Part shown: positions 1 through 6,356 of the stretch, piece by piece | Numbering within the stretch: the stretch's first letter is position 1 | How the letters are laid out: every line of letters begins with the position of its first letter | Virus record (IMG/VR): IMGVR_UViG_3300027985_000843 | Span: 1-64,000 of that record | Source of the DNA: a virus | DNA length: 64,000 nt | Strand: one strand, 5' to 3' | Made by a program: the position numbers and the translations under genes | The notes under the pieces: generated by a model | The model's database searches: none | Seen by the model: only the letters and a program-made list of their open reading frames with translations | What the model was told of the DNA's origin: nothing

Positions 1-1
1 A

Positions 2-148
2 AAAGATTCCTCTTTGGGGTACACCCTCGAAAACTGTGTGCCGTGTTGTGGAACCTGTAACGTAGCGAAGTTGCACAGGCCCTACGATGATTTCATCAAC
101 GACATCAAGAGAAGATACGAGCATCTTAAAAACAAGGGTATCTTGTGA
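2..148 (+). CDS. C-terminal end of an HNH endonuclease (cut by window edge)
   Basis: An open frame runs in from the left edge and stops at TGA 146-148. The tail reads like the end of phage HNH nucleases: a Leu-Glu-Asn-Cys-Val-Pro-Cys-Cys stretch, then Cys-Asn-x-x-Lys, then a helix with Tyr-Asp-Asp-Phe-Ile and a final Tyr-Glu-His-Leu. The CxxCN-type knuckle and the following amphipathic helix are visible; the catalytic His lies upstream of the window. Local base composition is AT-richer than the genes to the right, as expected for a mobile nuclease gene. The end overlaps the next gene by 62 nt if that starts at 87. Confidence 0.7.
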   Translation, partial: KDSSLGYTLENCVPCCGTCNVAKLHRPYDDFINDIKRRYEHLKNKGIL

Positions 149-461
149 GAAACTTTACCTTGTCACTAGAAAAGACCTATTGCCTGGATACCAGGCGGTT
201 CAAGCATGCCACGCTATGGCCCAGTTTCAGGTAGACTTCCCCGAGGTTGCCAAGTTTTGGTACGAACAATCGAACTACCTCGCCCTCCTCGCGGCCCCTG
301 ACGAGGAGGCCCTCACGCAGCTCCTAGAACGGGCCTCGTGGCGAGGCATCCCCGCCGTGGGGTTCAGGGAGCCGGACCTCGACAACGCCCTCACAGCGGT
401 CGCTCTAGCTCCCGCAGGTAAGGGTTTGGTCCGGAGGCTCCCCCTGGCCCTGGCCGGCTGA
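87..461 (+). CDS. peptidyl-tRNA hydrolase 2 (PTH2) family protein
   Basis: This 124-aa protein matches the size of PTH2 enzymes, which cleave peptidyl-tRNA and recycle tRNA. Residues 23-43 carry the family signature: hydrophobic strand, Arg28-x-Asp30-Leu, Gly34, Ala37-x-Gln39 and His42-Ala. The rest gives the short alpha/beta domain with conserved-looking Glu-Pro-Asp near residues 94-97. ATG 87 is the only ATG in frame before the domain and overlaps the upstream HNH gene; the first ~18 residues are not part of the fold. PTH2 is typical of archaea and eukaryotes but also occurs in phages. Lying near a phage tRNA gene, a translation-support role is plausible. Confidence 0.75.
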   Translation: MISSTTSREDTSILKTRVSCEKLYLVTRKDLLPGYQAVQACHAMAQFQVDFPEVAKFWYEQSNYLALLAAPDEEALTQLLERASWRGIPAVGFREPDLDNALTAVALAPAGKGLVRRLPLALAG

Positions 462-465
462 CCTT

Positions 466-475
466 GGTGTATGCT
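466..475 (+). promoter_or_regulatory. class I extended -10 promoter
   Basis: GGTGTATGCT, with the -10 hexamer TATGCT 7 nt before ATG 483. Same arrangement as the other class I boxes. Confidence 0.6.
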
Positions 476-482
476 CCATGCC

Positions 483-536
483 ATGCGAGTAGACGAGCGT
501 TTTCTCAGGGCCGAAGCGGCCGCCCTGATCGGTTGA
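483..536 (+). CDS. 17-aa leaderless mini-ORF
   Basis: ATG 483 sits exactly 7 nt after a class I -10 box, the spacing used for leaderless genes in this window. The frame encodes 17 residues (begins MRVDERFLRAEA) and stops at TGA 534-536, 23 nt before the next gene. It could be a small protein, a leader peptide for the gene at 560, or merely the 5' part of that mRNA. Confidence 0.35.
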   Translation: MRVDERFLRAEAAALIG

Positions 537-559
537 TCTACCTATGCCGCCGTGATGGC

Positions 560-1309
560 ATGGAGTCGATCATCGCAAAAGCTGTCAATCGGTACCTCGT
601 GGCGAAAGTCATCAACCGCTACCTCGACCGAATTGGGAGGGCGCCCTTCCAGATGTCCATGGGCGGATGGGACGGAGTCGACCACTACTGGCCGACCTTC
701 AAGGACTTCGAGAACTGGTCCGAGAAGCGTGACCGTTGGGGCCACACCTACGAGGCCATGTACCAATACGACAGCACGAGCGAGAGCGGCTTCGGTCCCA
801 CGCTCAACCTGTTCGTCGACTTCGACGCCGCCAAGTACGTCGACACGAGCGGCAGCCAACCGATCAAGTGGGAAGCCACCTTCCACGGATCATCCAAGAA
901 GGGCACGGTTCGGAAGGTCGAGGACATCCGAGGGCTGATGGACAACCTGATCCGGGAAGCCAAGAAGGTCCGCGACAAGATCCAGGACCAGCTCAGCAGC
1001 GCAGGCGGCACCAACTGGGACACGCACTTCGATGGGTACGAGCTTTCGGCTCAGTTCCACAGCCCTCATCCTGAGAGCGAAGCCAGCATGACCGTGGTCT
1101 TCGACGAGCCCGACGAGGTCCTGTTCGGGACCAGCGGCGAGAAGGGGAATGCCCGCATCTGGTTCTCACTCGGATCCGATTACGAAGGACACTTTGGCAA
1201 GAAAGAAGTCACCAAGTCCTACAAGACCACAGGTGACGTCGAAAAGGTCCTCAAGGAAGCCGAAAAGCTCTTCGATAAGTGGTACCAGGAAGCCCAGCCG
1301 AAAGACTGA
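560..1309 (+). CDS. hypothetical protein with amphipathic N-terminal motif
   Basis: The 249-aa protein starts at ATG 560; the longer open frame from 464 has unlikely content. The first 23 residues contain two similar blocks, AVNRYLVAK and VINRYLDR, recalling the start of the protein at 9967-10842 (minus). The rest is a soluble alpha/beta protein with many Trp and Phe and a basic helical C-terminus. No family recognised. It is probably transcribed from the promoter at 466. Confidence 0.75.
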   Translation: MESIIAKAVNRYLVAKVINRYLDRIGRAPFQMSMGGWDGVDHYWPTFKDFENWSEKRDRWGHTYEAMYQYDSTSESGFGPTLNLFVDFDAAKYVDTSGSQPIKWEATFHGSSKKGTVRKVEDIRGLMDNLIREAKKVRDKIQDQLSSAGGTNWDTHFDGYELSAQFHSPHPESEASMTVVFDEPDEVLFGTSGEKGNARIWFSLGSDYEGHFGKKEVTKSYKTTGDVEKVLKEAEKLFDKWYQEAQPKD

Positions 1310-1337
1310 CTCGGCCTCCACCCCTTCCCAGCCAACC

Positions 1338-1347
1338 GGTGTATGTT
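1338..1347 (+). promoter_or_regulatory. class I promoter of the tRNA gene
   Basis: GGTGTATGTT. The hexamer TATGTT ends 7 nt before tRNA nucleotide 1, so transcription should start at the mature 5' end. This anchors the start-site position of the whole class. Confidence 0.75.
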
Positions 1348-1354
1348 CTGACCT

Positions 1355-1430
1355 GGGTCCGTCGTCCAGTGGTTAGGGCAGCGAATTTTAATCTCGCCTA
1401 TCGGGGGTTCGAATCCCCTCGGACCCGCCA
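1355..1430 (+). tRNA. tRNA with anticodon UUA (putative ochre suppressor)
   Basis: Full cloverleaf: acceptor GGGTCCG/CGGACCC (1355-1361 with 1421-1427 region), D stem GTCC/GGGC with loop AGTGGTTA, anticodon stem GCGAA/CTCGC, five-base variable loop, T arm with loop TTCGAAT, encoded CCA (1428-1430). The anticodon loop is TTTTAAT (1386-1392), giving U33, anticodon TTA at 1388-1390 and A37, which reads the UAA stop. Pair 31-39 is an A-C mismatch. Shifting the frame to a Lys or Leu anticodon breaks the stem, and the short variable loop argues against Leu. The D arm and body resemble bacterial tRNA-Glu/Gln, suggesting derivation from one of these. The charged amino acid is unknown. Confidence 0.85.
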
Positions 1431-1449
1431 GAGCGAAAGGGTGGTTACC

Positions 1450-2349
1450 ATGGCAACGTTCGAAGACAGGGCACGGCTCCTGGACAGTATCGACATACAG
1501 TACATCCAGGCGTCTAAGTGGAAAGACAAGCGACGTCAGGACCTGGAGCTGTTCGAATCGGTCGAGCTGCCCCTGGACCCCGACCACTGGTGTAGCCTGT
1601 GCATGAGCGAGGGAGCCTCCTACGTCGGAGGCTGCTGCGGGACCATGTCCCACGTCCAGGACCTGCTCGAACATGTCTTCCGCATGGGTAACGGATACAT
1701 CCGGATGAATCAGTTCGCCAATCTCGTCGAAGCCATCCTCGATCACGGCGACTTCGAAGGGAAGATCCGGTTCGACAAGTTGGATCGGTCCATCGAAGAC
1801 ATCGCGGCAGAAGCCAAGGACTGTAGCGTGTGGGAGAGCTACAGCCCCTGGGATCTCATCGCCCTCACCTGGCACCTGACCAAGGACTTCTACTCCCCCA
1901 AGACGCCTACTCCGTACAACCAAGACTTCTCCGAGGTCGAGAAGGCCATCCACACCCTGCATCACGGGGCGTCGACCCTGAGCTGGGCCCTTCTGTGTCA
2001 AAAAACCAGTACCCCCGACGGCGAGTTCGATCTGGCGAGCCAGAGCCGGGGCAACCGTTCCGTGCTGCTGTACCGGCTCATCCCCGCCCTCAGGACGCTG
2101 TTCAATCGAATCGACGAGCTTGACGCTGGCCCCTTCGATGGCGTGGCACTCGTGGACACAGAGATCGACCGCAACGCCATCGCCCACAACAACCTCGGGC
2201 TGTGCATCTTCGGTTCGGAAGAAGACGCTCGCAAGCTCGTTGCCTTGTTGGACGAGGACGAAGCCAAGAAGATCGAACTGCGCCCCGTACAGGTCTCGAA
2301 AGAAAACGGCGTCGTTTTCAAAGATTCTTCCGAACCTGCCAAGCTCTAG
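1450..2349 (+). CDS. hypothetical 299-aa protein with Cys-rich patch
   Basis: Starts at ATG 1450, 19 nt after the tRNA; the upstream open frame overlaps the tRNA and is not coding. Residues about 45-65 hold Cys-x-x-Cys, then Cys-Cys (CSLCMSEGA, GGCCGTM), a possible metal site. The remainder is helical. Ends in TAG. It may be co-transcribed with the tRNA. No family recognised. Confidence 0.75.
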   Translation: MATFEDRARLLDSIDIQYIQASKWKDKRRQDLELFESVELPLDPDHWCSLCMSEGASYVGGCCGTMSHVQDLLEHVFRMGNGYIRMNQFANLVEAILDHGDFEGKIRFDKLDRSIEDIAAEAKDCSVWESYSPWDLIALTWHLTKDFYSPKTPTPYNQDFSEVEKAIHTLHHGASTLSWALLCQKTSTPDGEFDLASQSRGNRSVLLYRLIPALRTLFNRIDELDAGPFDGVALVDTEIDRNAIAHNNLGLCIFGSEEDARKLVALLDEDEAKKIELRPVQVSKENGVVFKDSSEPAKL

Positions 2350-2360
2350 CCCCGTAGTAG
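2330..2360 (+). promoter_or_regulatory. class II (ECF-like) promoter
   Basis: CCGAAC at 2330, CGTAGTAG at 2353, spacer 17 (16 in all other copies), 5 nt from GTAGTA to ATG 2365. It overlaps the end of the preceding gene. Confidence 0.75.
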
Positions 2361-2364
2361 GGGC

Positions 2365-2877
2365 ATGACTACCTCAAACACCGAAATCAAGGTTGGCGAC
2401 TACGTCCGAAGCTTCGACTTTGCGAATCCTCGCGATGCTGAAGAAAACCGCGACCTGACCGGCCCGAACGCCTCCTACGTCGAGGGTACCGTCGTCGAAA
2501 TCGGCAAGGGCGACCCCGACGAGAACCCTGCGGGCTACACCTGCTACAAGATTCTCGTCCAAAAGTGGGTCTTGCATGGTAAGCCCATGAAGACCGGCGG
2601 CCACGTGTACCCGCCCGTCAACGGAACCCCCTCTTGGCTCGGTGGCTTCACTAATGGTGTCGAGAAGATCACCGTCACTCCGGTCACCGTCGAGCTGGGC
2701 GCCTACAATGGCAGCCCTTCCATCATCGCCAAAATGGAAGAAACCCTCAAATACATCGAGGATGGAGCCAAGTCGTGGGCCGGGACCCAAGAGGAATACG
2801 AAAAGTGGGCCCTGGACATCGCCAGCGGCATGCTCGTCTCAATCTCCACCAAGCTCGTGACGAAGGCAGCAAAATGA
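2365..2877 (+). CDS. hypothetical protein with small beta-barrel-like N-terminus
   Basis: 170 aa, first gene of a three-gene overlapping unit. Residues 9-60 (KVGDYVRSFDF ... VEGTVVEIGKG) look like a KOW/Hypervirulence-type small barrel that starts with Val-Gly-Asp-Tyr-Val. The C-terminal half is helical. Driven by the class II promoter with ATG at the predicted start site. Confidence 0.75.
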   Translation: MTTSNTEIKVGDYVRSFDFANPRDAEENRDLTGPNASYVEGTVVEIGKGDPDENPAGYTCYKILVQKWVLHGKPMKTGGHVYPPVNGTPSWLGGFTNGVEKITVTPVTVELGAYNGSPSIIAKMEETLKYIEDGAKSWAGTQEEYEKWALDIASGMLVSISTKLVTKAAK

Positions 2878-3044
2878 GCAGCAATCAGCAAGCTCTGAGG
2901 TCCTTTGACGCCTACTGCGACTCCCTTCCGTCCAAGAAGAGAGCCGCCGTCCGACAAGCCTACGAGAAGGCTCGGGAGACGCACAACATCGCGGAGTCCA
3001 TCCGCATTGCCCTCAACTCCCCAGAAGCACAGACCAAACGATGA
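2874..3044 (+). CDS. small basic helical protein
   Basis: 56 aa; ATG overlaps the previous stop (ATGA) and its own stop overlaps the next start the same way, so it is translationally coupled on both sides. Sequence is helical and Lys/Arg-rich (PSKKRAAVRQAYEKARE). Function unknown. Confidence 0.7.
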   Translation: MSSNQQALRSFDAYCDSLPSKKRAAVRQAYEKARETHNIAESIRIALNSPEAQTKR

Positions 3045-3262
3045 CCCAAGAAGAGCTGGAACAAGCCGCCAAGGAATTCTTGGCGGACAAGGACGGCTAT
3101 TCCCTGTGGTGTATAGCCACTGGGGGCCTTAGTTTCACGACGTACGAAGACGAGCTGGAGGCCAAGTACGGTGAGAGTGAACTTCAAGCCGTAAAGAACG
3201 CGATCTATCGAGAGGTGGATCGCATGAAGAATTCTCCGAACTCTTCTGAGCCGGGAGCGTAG
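3041..3262 (+). CDS. small hypothetical protein
   Basis: 73 aa, coupled by ATGA to the gene before. Acidic-basic helical sequence beginning MTQEELEQAAKEFLADK. The class II promoter of the next gene lies inside its last codons (region encoding NSPNSSEPGA), so that C-terminus is shaped by promoter sequence. Confidence 0.7.
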   Translation: MTQEELEQAAKEFLADKDGYSLWCIATGGLSFTTYEDELEAKYGESELQAVKNAIYREVDRMKNSPNSSEPGA

Positions 3263-3265
3263 TAG
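3236..3265 (+). promoter_or_regulatory. class II (ECF-like) promoter
   Basis: CCGAAC-N16-CGTAGTAG, 5 nt from GTAGTA to ATG 3270, embedded in the 3' end of the previous gene. Confidence 0.8.
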
Positions 3266-3269
3266 GGAC

Positions 3270-3629
3270 ATGGCTACCCTCCTCGTCACTGACAAAAGCG
3301 GACTGGTTATCGGGCGCGTGTCGGCGAAAGCCGGAATGGTCACCCGCCACTGCGGAACCGTCACCCGATCGACGGCCATGGCCGTGTGGACTGACAAGCC
3401 GTCCTCACGCCTTCATGGCATGCATCGGCCCATCGCGTGTACCGTGAACTACACCAAGGAAATCGCGAACGATTCCACATTCGTTCCGTGCGGCTTCCTC
3501 AGTCAGAGGTCGGCGGACGAGCTTCGCGGGCAGCTCGCCAAGGGGCTGAGTGTTCGCGAAATCGCACGCAATTACGCGACCTACGTCGATACCGTCAAGC
3601 TGGTGCTCAACAGCTACCCCGCCAACTGA
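3270..3629 (+). CDS. hypothetical protein with possible C-terminal helix-turn-helix
   Basis: 119 aa from a class II promoter. Residues about 85-115 (LRGQLAKGLSVREIARNYATY) have the spacing of a resolvase-like helix-turn-helix (Gly-Leu-Ser-x-x-Glu-Ile-Ala), suggesting DNA binding. The N-terminal part is beta-rich with two Cys. It could be a small regulator; not certain. Confidence 0.7.
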   Translation: MATLLVTDKSGLVIGRVSAKAGMVTRHCGTVTRSTAMAVWTDKPSSRLHGMHRPIACTVNYTKEIANDSTFVPCGFLSQRSADELRGQLAKGLSVREIARNYATYVDTVKLVLNSYPAN

Positions 3630-3682
3630 ATGAAGGGGGTGCGATCGTTCTCAGGGCCGACTCAACCAAGACACCGAAAATT

Positions 3683-3712
3683 CCGAACCTCTTCCGAGAT
3701 GGAGCGTAGTAG
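3683..3712 (+). promoter_or_regulatory. class II (ECF-like) promoter
   Basis: CCGAAC-N16-CGTAGTAG before ATG 3717, gap 5. Confidence 0.8.
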
Positions 3713-3716
3713 GGAC

Positions 3717-4259
3717 ATGAGCATCGAATTCACCTCTGACTGCCCCACCACCGAAACCACGAAGCCTGAGCCCTGCCTCTGTGCCCAGATGGCGGAACGG
3801 TGGATCGATGCCATGGATGGCGACTGGTCCGAGGCCGTCAAGGTCAACCTCAAGGCGGAAGCCAACCCCGCGTGCCCCTTCTGCAAGGGCACGGGTATTG
3901 AGGGATTCACCCGCGACGACCGCCCCCACATCAACTGGGCGAACGACAACGGTGTCCGCGTCCTCGCGACCCTGGGCATTGTTGGCGAAGATGCCCCCTA
4001 CGGCGAGATGACCATTGCGGAGGCCAGAAGGGCCGTCATGCGGGCCCGCTCTCGCTCCGACCTCTCTGCCTACACCCGGGAGGAAGAAGTTCGCCACGGG
4101 GCCCCCAGGGCCGACGAGAACGGTGTAGTAGAGCTGAAGCCCCTTCGGGTCTACAGCCCCTCCCTGGACGAGAACTCTATCCAGGATCGTATCGAGCAGT
4201 TCGCTCACTTCGTCGAGGAGTCTGCCGCCCGAGGAGCCACCCTCGTTCGTTGGGGTTAA
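3717..4259 (+). CDS. hypothetical zinc-knuckle protein
   Basis: 180 aa starting at the class II promoter's ATG. Cys-x-Cys near residue 17 and CPFCKGTG near residue 52 form a DnaJ-like zinc knuckle pattern. Ends in TAA (4257-4259), and the next gene at 4263 is in the same frame, so reading UAA with the suppressor tRNA would fuse the two. No family recognised. Confidence 0.75.
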   Translation: MSIEFTSDCPTTETTKPEPCLCAQMAERWIDAMDGDWSEAVKVNLKAEANPACPFCKGTGIEGFTRDDRPHINWANDNGVRVLATLGIVGEDAPYGEMTIAEARRAVMRARSRSDLSAYTREEEVRHGAPRADENGVVELKPLRVYSPSLDENSIQDRIEQFAHFVEESAARGATLVRWG

Positions 4260-4262
4260 GCC

Positions 4263-4484
4263 ATGAACAAGACACATCGAGCCGGAGTTCGGTACTCAGA
4301 CGGAAAGCAATGGTTCGCTCGCGGCAACTATCGGTCCTTCCTGACTGCGGAAGCTGCCGCAACCCGGTTGGCAAGGCCCACAGGGTCCCTGCCTCTCGTG
4401 AAGACCCCAGAGGGCAGCATCTTCTCTATCTGGGGCCCCGATCTGCCTTCGTACTGTTTCGGGTTGAAAGTTCCGAACCCTTGA
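4263..4484 (+). CDS. small hypothetical protein, in frame after a TAA
   Basis: 73 aa, separated from the upstream gene by TAA plus one codon in the same reading frame. It has an AP2-like look (GVRYSDGKQWFARGNYRSFLTAEAAA: strand-strand-helix). It could be made alone or as a readthrough extension. It has no class II box of its own and no clear ribosome site. Confidence 0.65.
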   Translation: MNKTHRAGVRYSDGKQWFARGNYRSFLTAEAAATRLARPTGSLPLVKTPEGSIFSIWGPDLPSYCFGLKVPNP

Positions 4485-4502
4485 CGGCCGGGAGCGTAGT
4501 AG
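4473..4502 (+). promoter_or_regulatory. class II (ECF-like) promoter
   Basis: CCGAAC-N16-CGTAGTAG before ATG 4507, gap 5; overlaps the end of the previous gene. Confidence 0.8.
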
Positions 4503-4506
4503 AAGC

Positions 4507-4788
4507 ATGAACACCAACAGCGAACTGCGGGCCATTGTCGAGAACCTCTGCACCAATCTCTCTACCAACAAGGTCCCCTGCAAGACCAACCACGTCGTTC
4601 TGAGCTTCGGCTGTGCCAATGGTGAATGGGCCTGGGGTATCGTGGTTGCAGCCGTCGGGAGCGTCGCCTCCAAGCATAAGGGCTACCGCCCTCGCCTCTG
4701 CGGAGAGGGTGAGACTCCTTCGGCAGCCATCGACGACATGCTGTCCGCACCGGCCTACGGTCGATGGCGTAAGGACCTCGCAAAATAA
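4507..4788 (+). CDS. small hypothetical protein
   Basis: 93 aa. N-terminal helix, then a hydrophobic beta-hairpin (HVVLSFGCANGEWAWGIVVAAVG). Ends in TAA; the frame stays open through the next promoter into the ORF at 4825, as at the previous TAA. Function unknown. Confidence 0.7.
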   Translation: MNTNSELRAIVENLCTNLSTNKVPCKTNHVVLSFGCANGEWAWGIVVAAVGSVASKHKGYRPRLCGEGETPSAAIDDMLSAPAYGRWRKDLAK

Positions 4789-4790
4789 TT

Positions 4791-4820
4791 CCGAACCCTT
4801 GACCTCCGGGAGCGTAGTAG
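4791..4820 (+). promoter_or_regulatory. class II (ECF-like) promoter
   Basis: CCGAAC-N16-CGTAGTAG before ATG 4825, gap 5. Lies just after the TAA of the previous gene. Confidence 0.8.
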
Positions 4821-4824
4821 AGAC

Positions 4825-4959
4825 ATGACGACCTCAACCAACCCCACCTACACCGCTGCCCAACGCCGCTTCTGGGCCCCCAAGGGACAGCGGAACTACT
4901 ACCAGCATGCTGTCGCCCGTTACCGCCGTCCTTCCGATGCGGCTGTCCTTCTTTCGTAA
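4825..4959 (+). CDS. 44-aa basic aromatic protein
   Basis: Short gene defined by a perfect class II promoter at its ATG. The product is Arg/Tyr-rich (AAQRRFWAPKGQRNYYQHAV) and may bind nucleic acid. Stops at TAA 4957-4959. The next gene's likely start at 4937 lies within it in another frame. Confidence 0.6.
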   Translation: MTTSTNPTYTAAQRRFWAPKGQRNYYQHAVARYRRPSDAAVLLS

Positions 4960-5257
4960 GCTGTTTCGTAACCCGTACCGAGTTCCGGCAGAGCAGGCCG
5001 TAACGCCCGAGCCCCCTCCCGTGGTTCACGCAAGGACAAGCAAGGATCGAGAACACGTTACCGAGTTCGAGATGACTCTCTTTCAGGCCAACAAGTGCCC
5101 AGACTGCGAGCAGGAAGGGTTCCTGGAAGGGCCTCACGGTGGGCTGTGCGTCAACTTCAAGTGTGCCAACCCTCAGTGCGGGAGCCGGTTCAACCACATG
5201 GGCCCCTTTGGGATCGATCGCATCTCCGATGCCAGCCCAGACAAGGTATCTCAGTGA
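4937..5257 (+). CDS. zinc-ribbon protein
   Basis: About 106 aa if ATG 4937 is used (4907 and 5072 are alternatives in frame). The C-terminal 60 residues form a zinc ribbon: CPDCEQEGF, then CVNFKCANPQCGSRF. The N-terminal part is basic and Pro-rich. The stop overlaps the next GTG start (GTGA). Confidence 0.65.
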   Translation: MRLSFFRKLFRNPYRVPAEQAVTPEPPPVVHARTSKDREHVTEFEMTLFQANKCPDCEQEGFLEGPHGGLCVNFKCANPQCGSRFNHMGPFGIDRISDASPDKVSQ

Positions 5258-5448
5258 ACTACTACGTCGCGTGCCGAGACGACCGCCGACCTGACGGCAC
5301 CAAAGGCCGTTATGTTATGTCCTCTCGCACATTCACTCAACTTCGAGACGCTGTTGAGTACAAGAAAAGCATTTCTCCCTCGCGGGAGCCCATGATCCTC
5401 GTCGAGGTCAAAGTGTCCGACGAGAATGTTCAGGAGTTCGTCGGATGA
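5254..5448 (+). CDS. small hypothetical protein, GTG start
   Basis: 64 aa beginning at GTG 5254, which overlaps the TGA before it. The protein (NYYVACRDDRRPDGTKGRYV) looks like a short beta-sheet domain. Its TGA overlaps the next ATG (ATGA). Unknown function. Confidence 0.65.
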   Translation: MNYYVACRDDRRPDGTKGRYVMSSRTFTQLRDAVEYKKSISPSREPMILVEVKVSDENVQEFVG

Positions 5449-5990
5449 CCACCCTCAAGCCTCCGTACCGATTCCGAGACATTCCATGCTTCACGCCCTT
5501 CACGGGCTATTCGGTGGACGTCTCGTGGCAGCATTTGGAGTCTCACATCAAGGCTGAGACGGAAGGGGCCAACGTCGACTTCAACCCCGACTTCCAGCGG
5601 GGCCATGTGTGGCCGATGAGCAAGCGGATCGCCTATGTCGAGTTCGTTCTGCGAGGTGGCAACTCAGCCAACAACCTGTACTTCAATTGCGGATCGTATC
5701 AGTTGGTGAGCGGGCCGCCCCGGGAGTACGTCCTTGTGGACGGCAAACAACGGCTGACCAGCGTCCGGATGTTCCTCAACGATGAGGTACCCATCTTCGG
5801 TGGCCTCGTCCGCAGTGACTTCGTGGACAGGCCCGACTTCCTCAAGGCCCGGTTCCGGTGGAACGTCAACAGTCTCCAGACGCGGGCAGAGATCCTCCAA
5901 TGGTACCTCGATCTCAACACCGGTGGTGTAGTCCATACGGACGCAGAGATCGAGCGGGTCCGCAAGCTGCTGGAAGCGGAGAAGGCGTGA
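5445..5990 (+). CDS. DUF262 (ParB-like fold) protein
   Basis: 181 aa covering the DUF262 core: NPDFQRGHVW at residues 47-56, DGKQRL at 99-104, and the end motif LQWYLDLNTGGVVHT-D-EI. DUF262 is the N-terminal, ParB-related nucleotide-handling domain of GmrSD-type enzymes; here it stands alone with no DUF1524 nuclease attached, as in other phages. A role in DNA modification or counter-defence is possible but unproven. One of four ParB-fold proteins in the window. Confidence 0.8.
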   Translation: MTTLKPPYRFRDIPCFTPFTGYSVDVSWQHLESHIKAETEGANVDFNPDFQRGHVWPMSKRIAYVEFVLRGGNSANNLYFNCGSYQLVSGPPREYVLVDGKQRLTSVRMFLNDEVPIFGGLVRSDFVDRPDFLKARFRWNVNSLQTRAEILQWYLDLNTGGVVHTDAEIERVRKLLEAEKA

Positions 5991-6046
5991 TGACCCCAAA
6001 GGTGGCCCACAACCTATTGAATGGTGGGACTACGAGGCAGCCATGA
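5990..6046 (+). CDS. possible 18-aa coupled ORF
   Basis: A tiny frame whose ATG overlaps the DUF262 stop (TGATG) and whose TGA overlaps the next start (ATGA). It may only serve to pass ribosomes to the next gene. Low confidence as a protein. Confidence 0.3.
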   Translation: MTPKVAHNLLNGGTTRQP

Positions 6047-6351
6047 GCACACCACACCACCCAACCTTCGTTGTGTTTGACGACCGCGAGCCCGATGGGC
6101 TCGGGCGCCGCGCCTTCACCCTCTTCTGGCTCTCGGACGGGATCTTCCGTCCGGAGCTGCATAAGGACGGCAAGCCCGTCGGGTACCGCCGAGCCCAGTG
6201 CTTCTGTACACAGCCTGATCGGTTCCTCAAGGATGGGGCCGAGGTCGTGACAGAACCAGAGGCCGAGTCGCAAATGGCTGAGCTACACGAGGAGCTGATT
6301 CATGCTCGTGACGCATACCGAGCCGCACGAGGAGATGATTCATGCCCGTGA
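6043..6351 (+). CDS. hypothetical 102-aa protein
   Basis: Soluble alpha/beta protein with two Cys (CFC). Its last codons span a 31-bp tandem duplication (6286-6316 and 6326-6356) that also supplies the ribosome site and start of the next gene; it overlaps that gene by 10 nt. Confidence 0.7.
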   Translation: MSTPHHPTFVVFDDREPDGLGRRAFTLFWLSDGIFRPELHKDGKPVGYRRAQCFCTQPDRFLKDGAEVVTEPEAESQMAELHEELIHARDAYRAARGDDSCP

Positions 6352-6356
6352 CACAT
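6286..6356 (+). repeat. imperfect tandem duplication carrying a ribosome binding site
   Basis: Two 31-nt copies (6286-6316 and 6326-6356, period 40, 28 of 31 identical), each with GGAG-N-TGATTC-ATG. The second copy provides the start of the gene at 6342; the first looks like a duplicated start signal now read inside the upstream gene. Confidence 0.8.
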
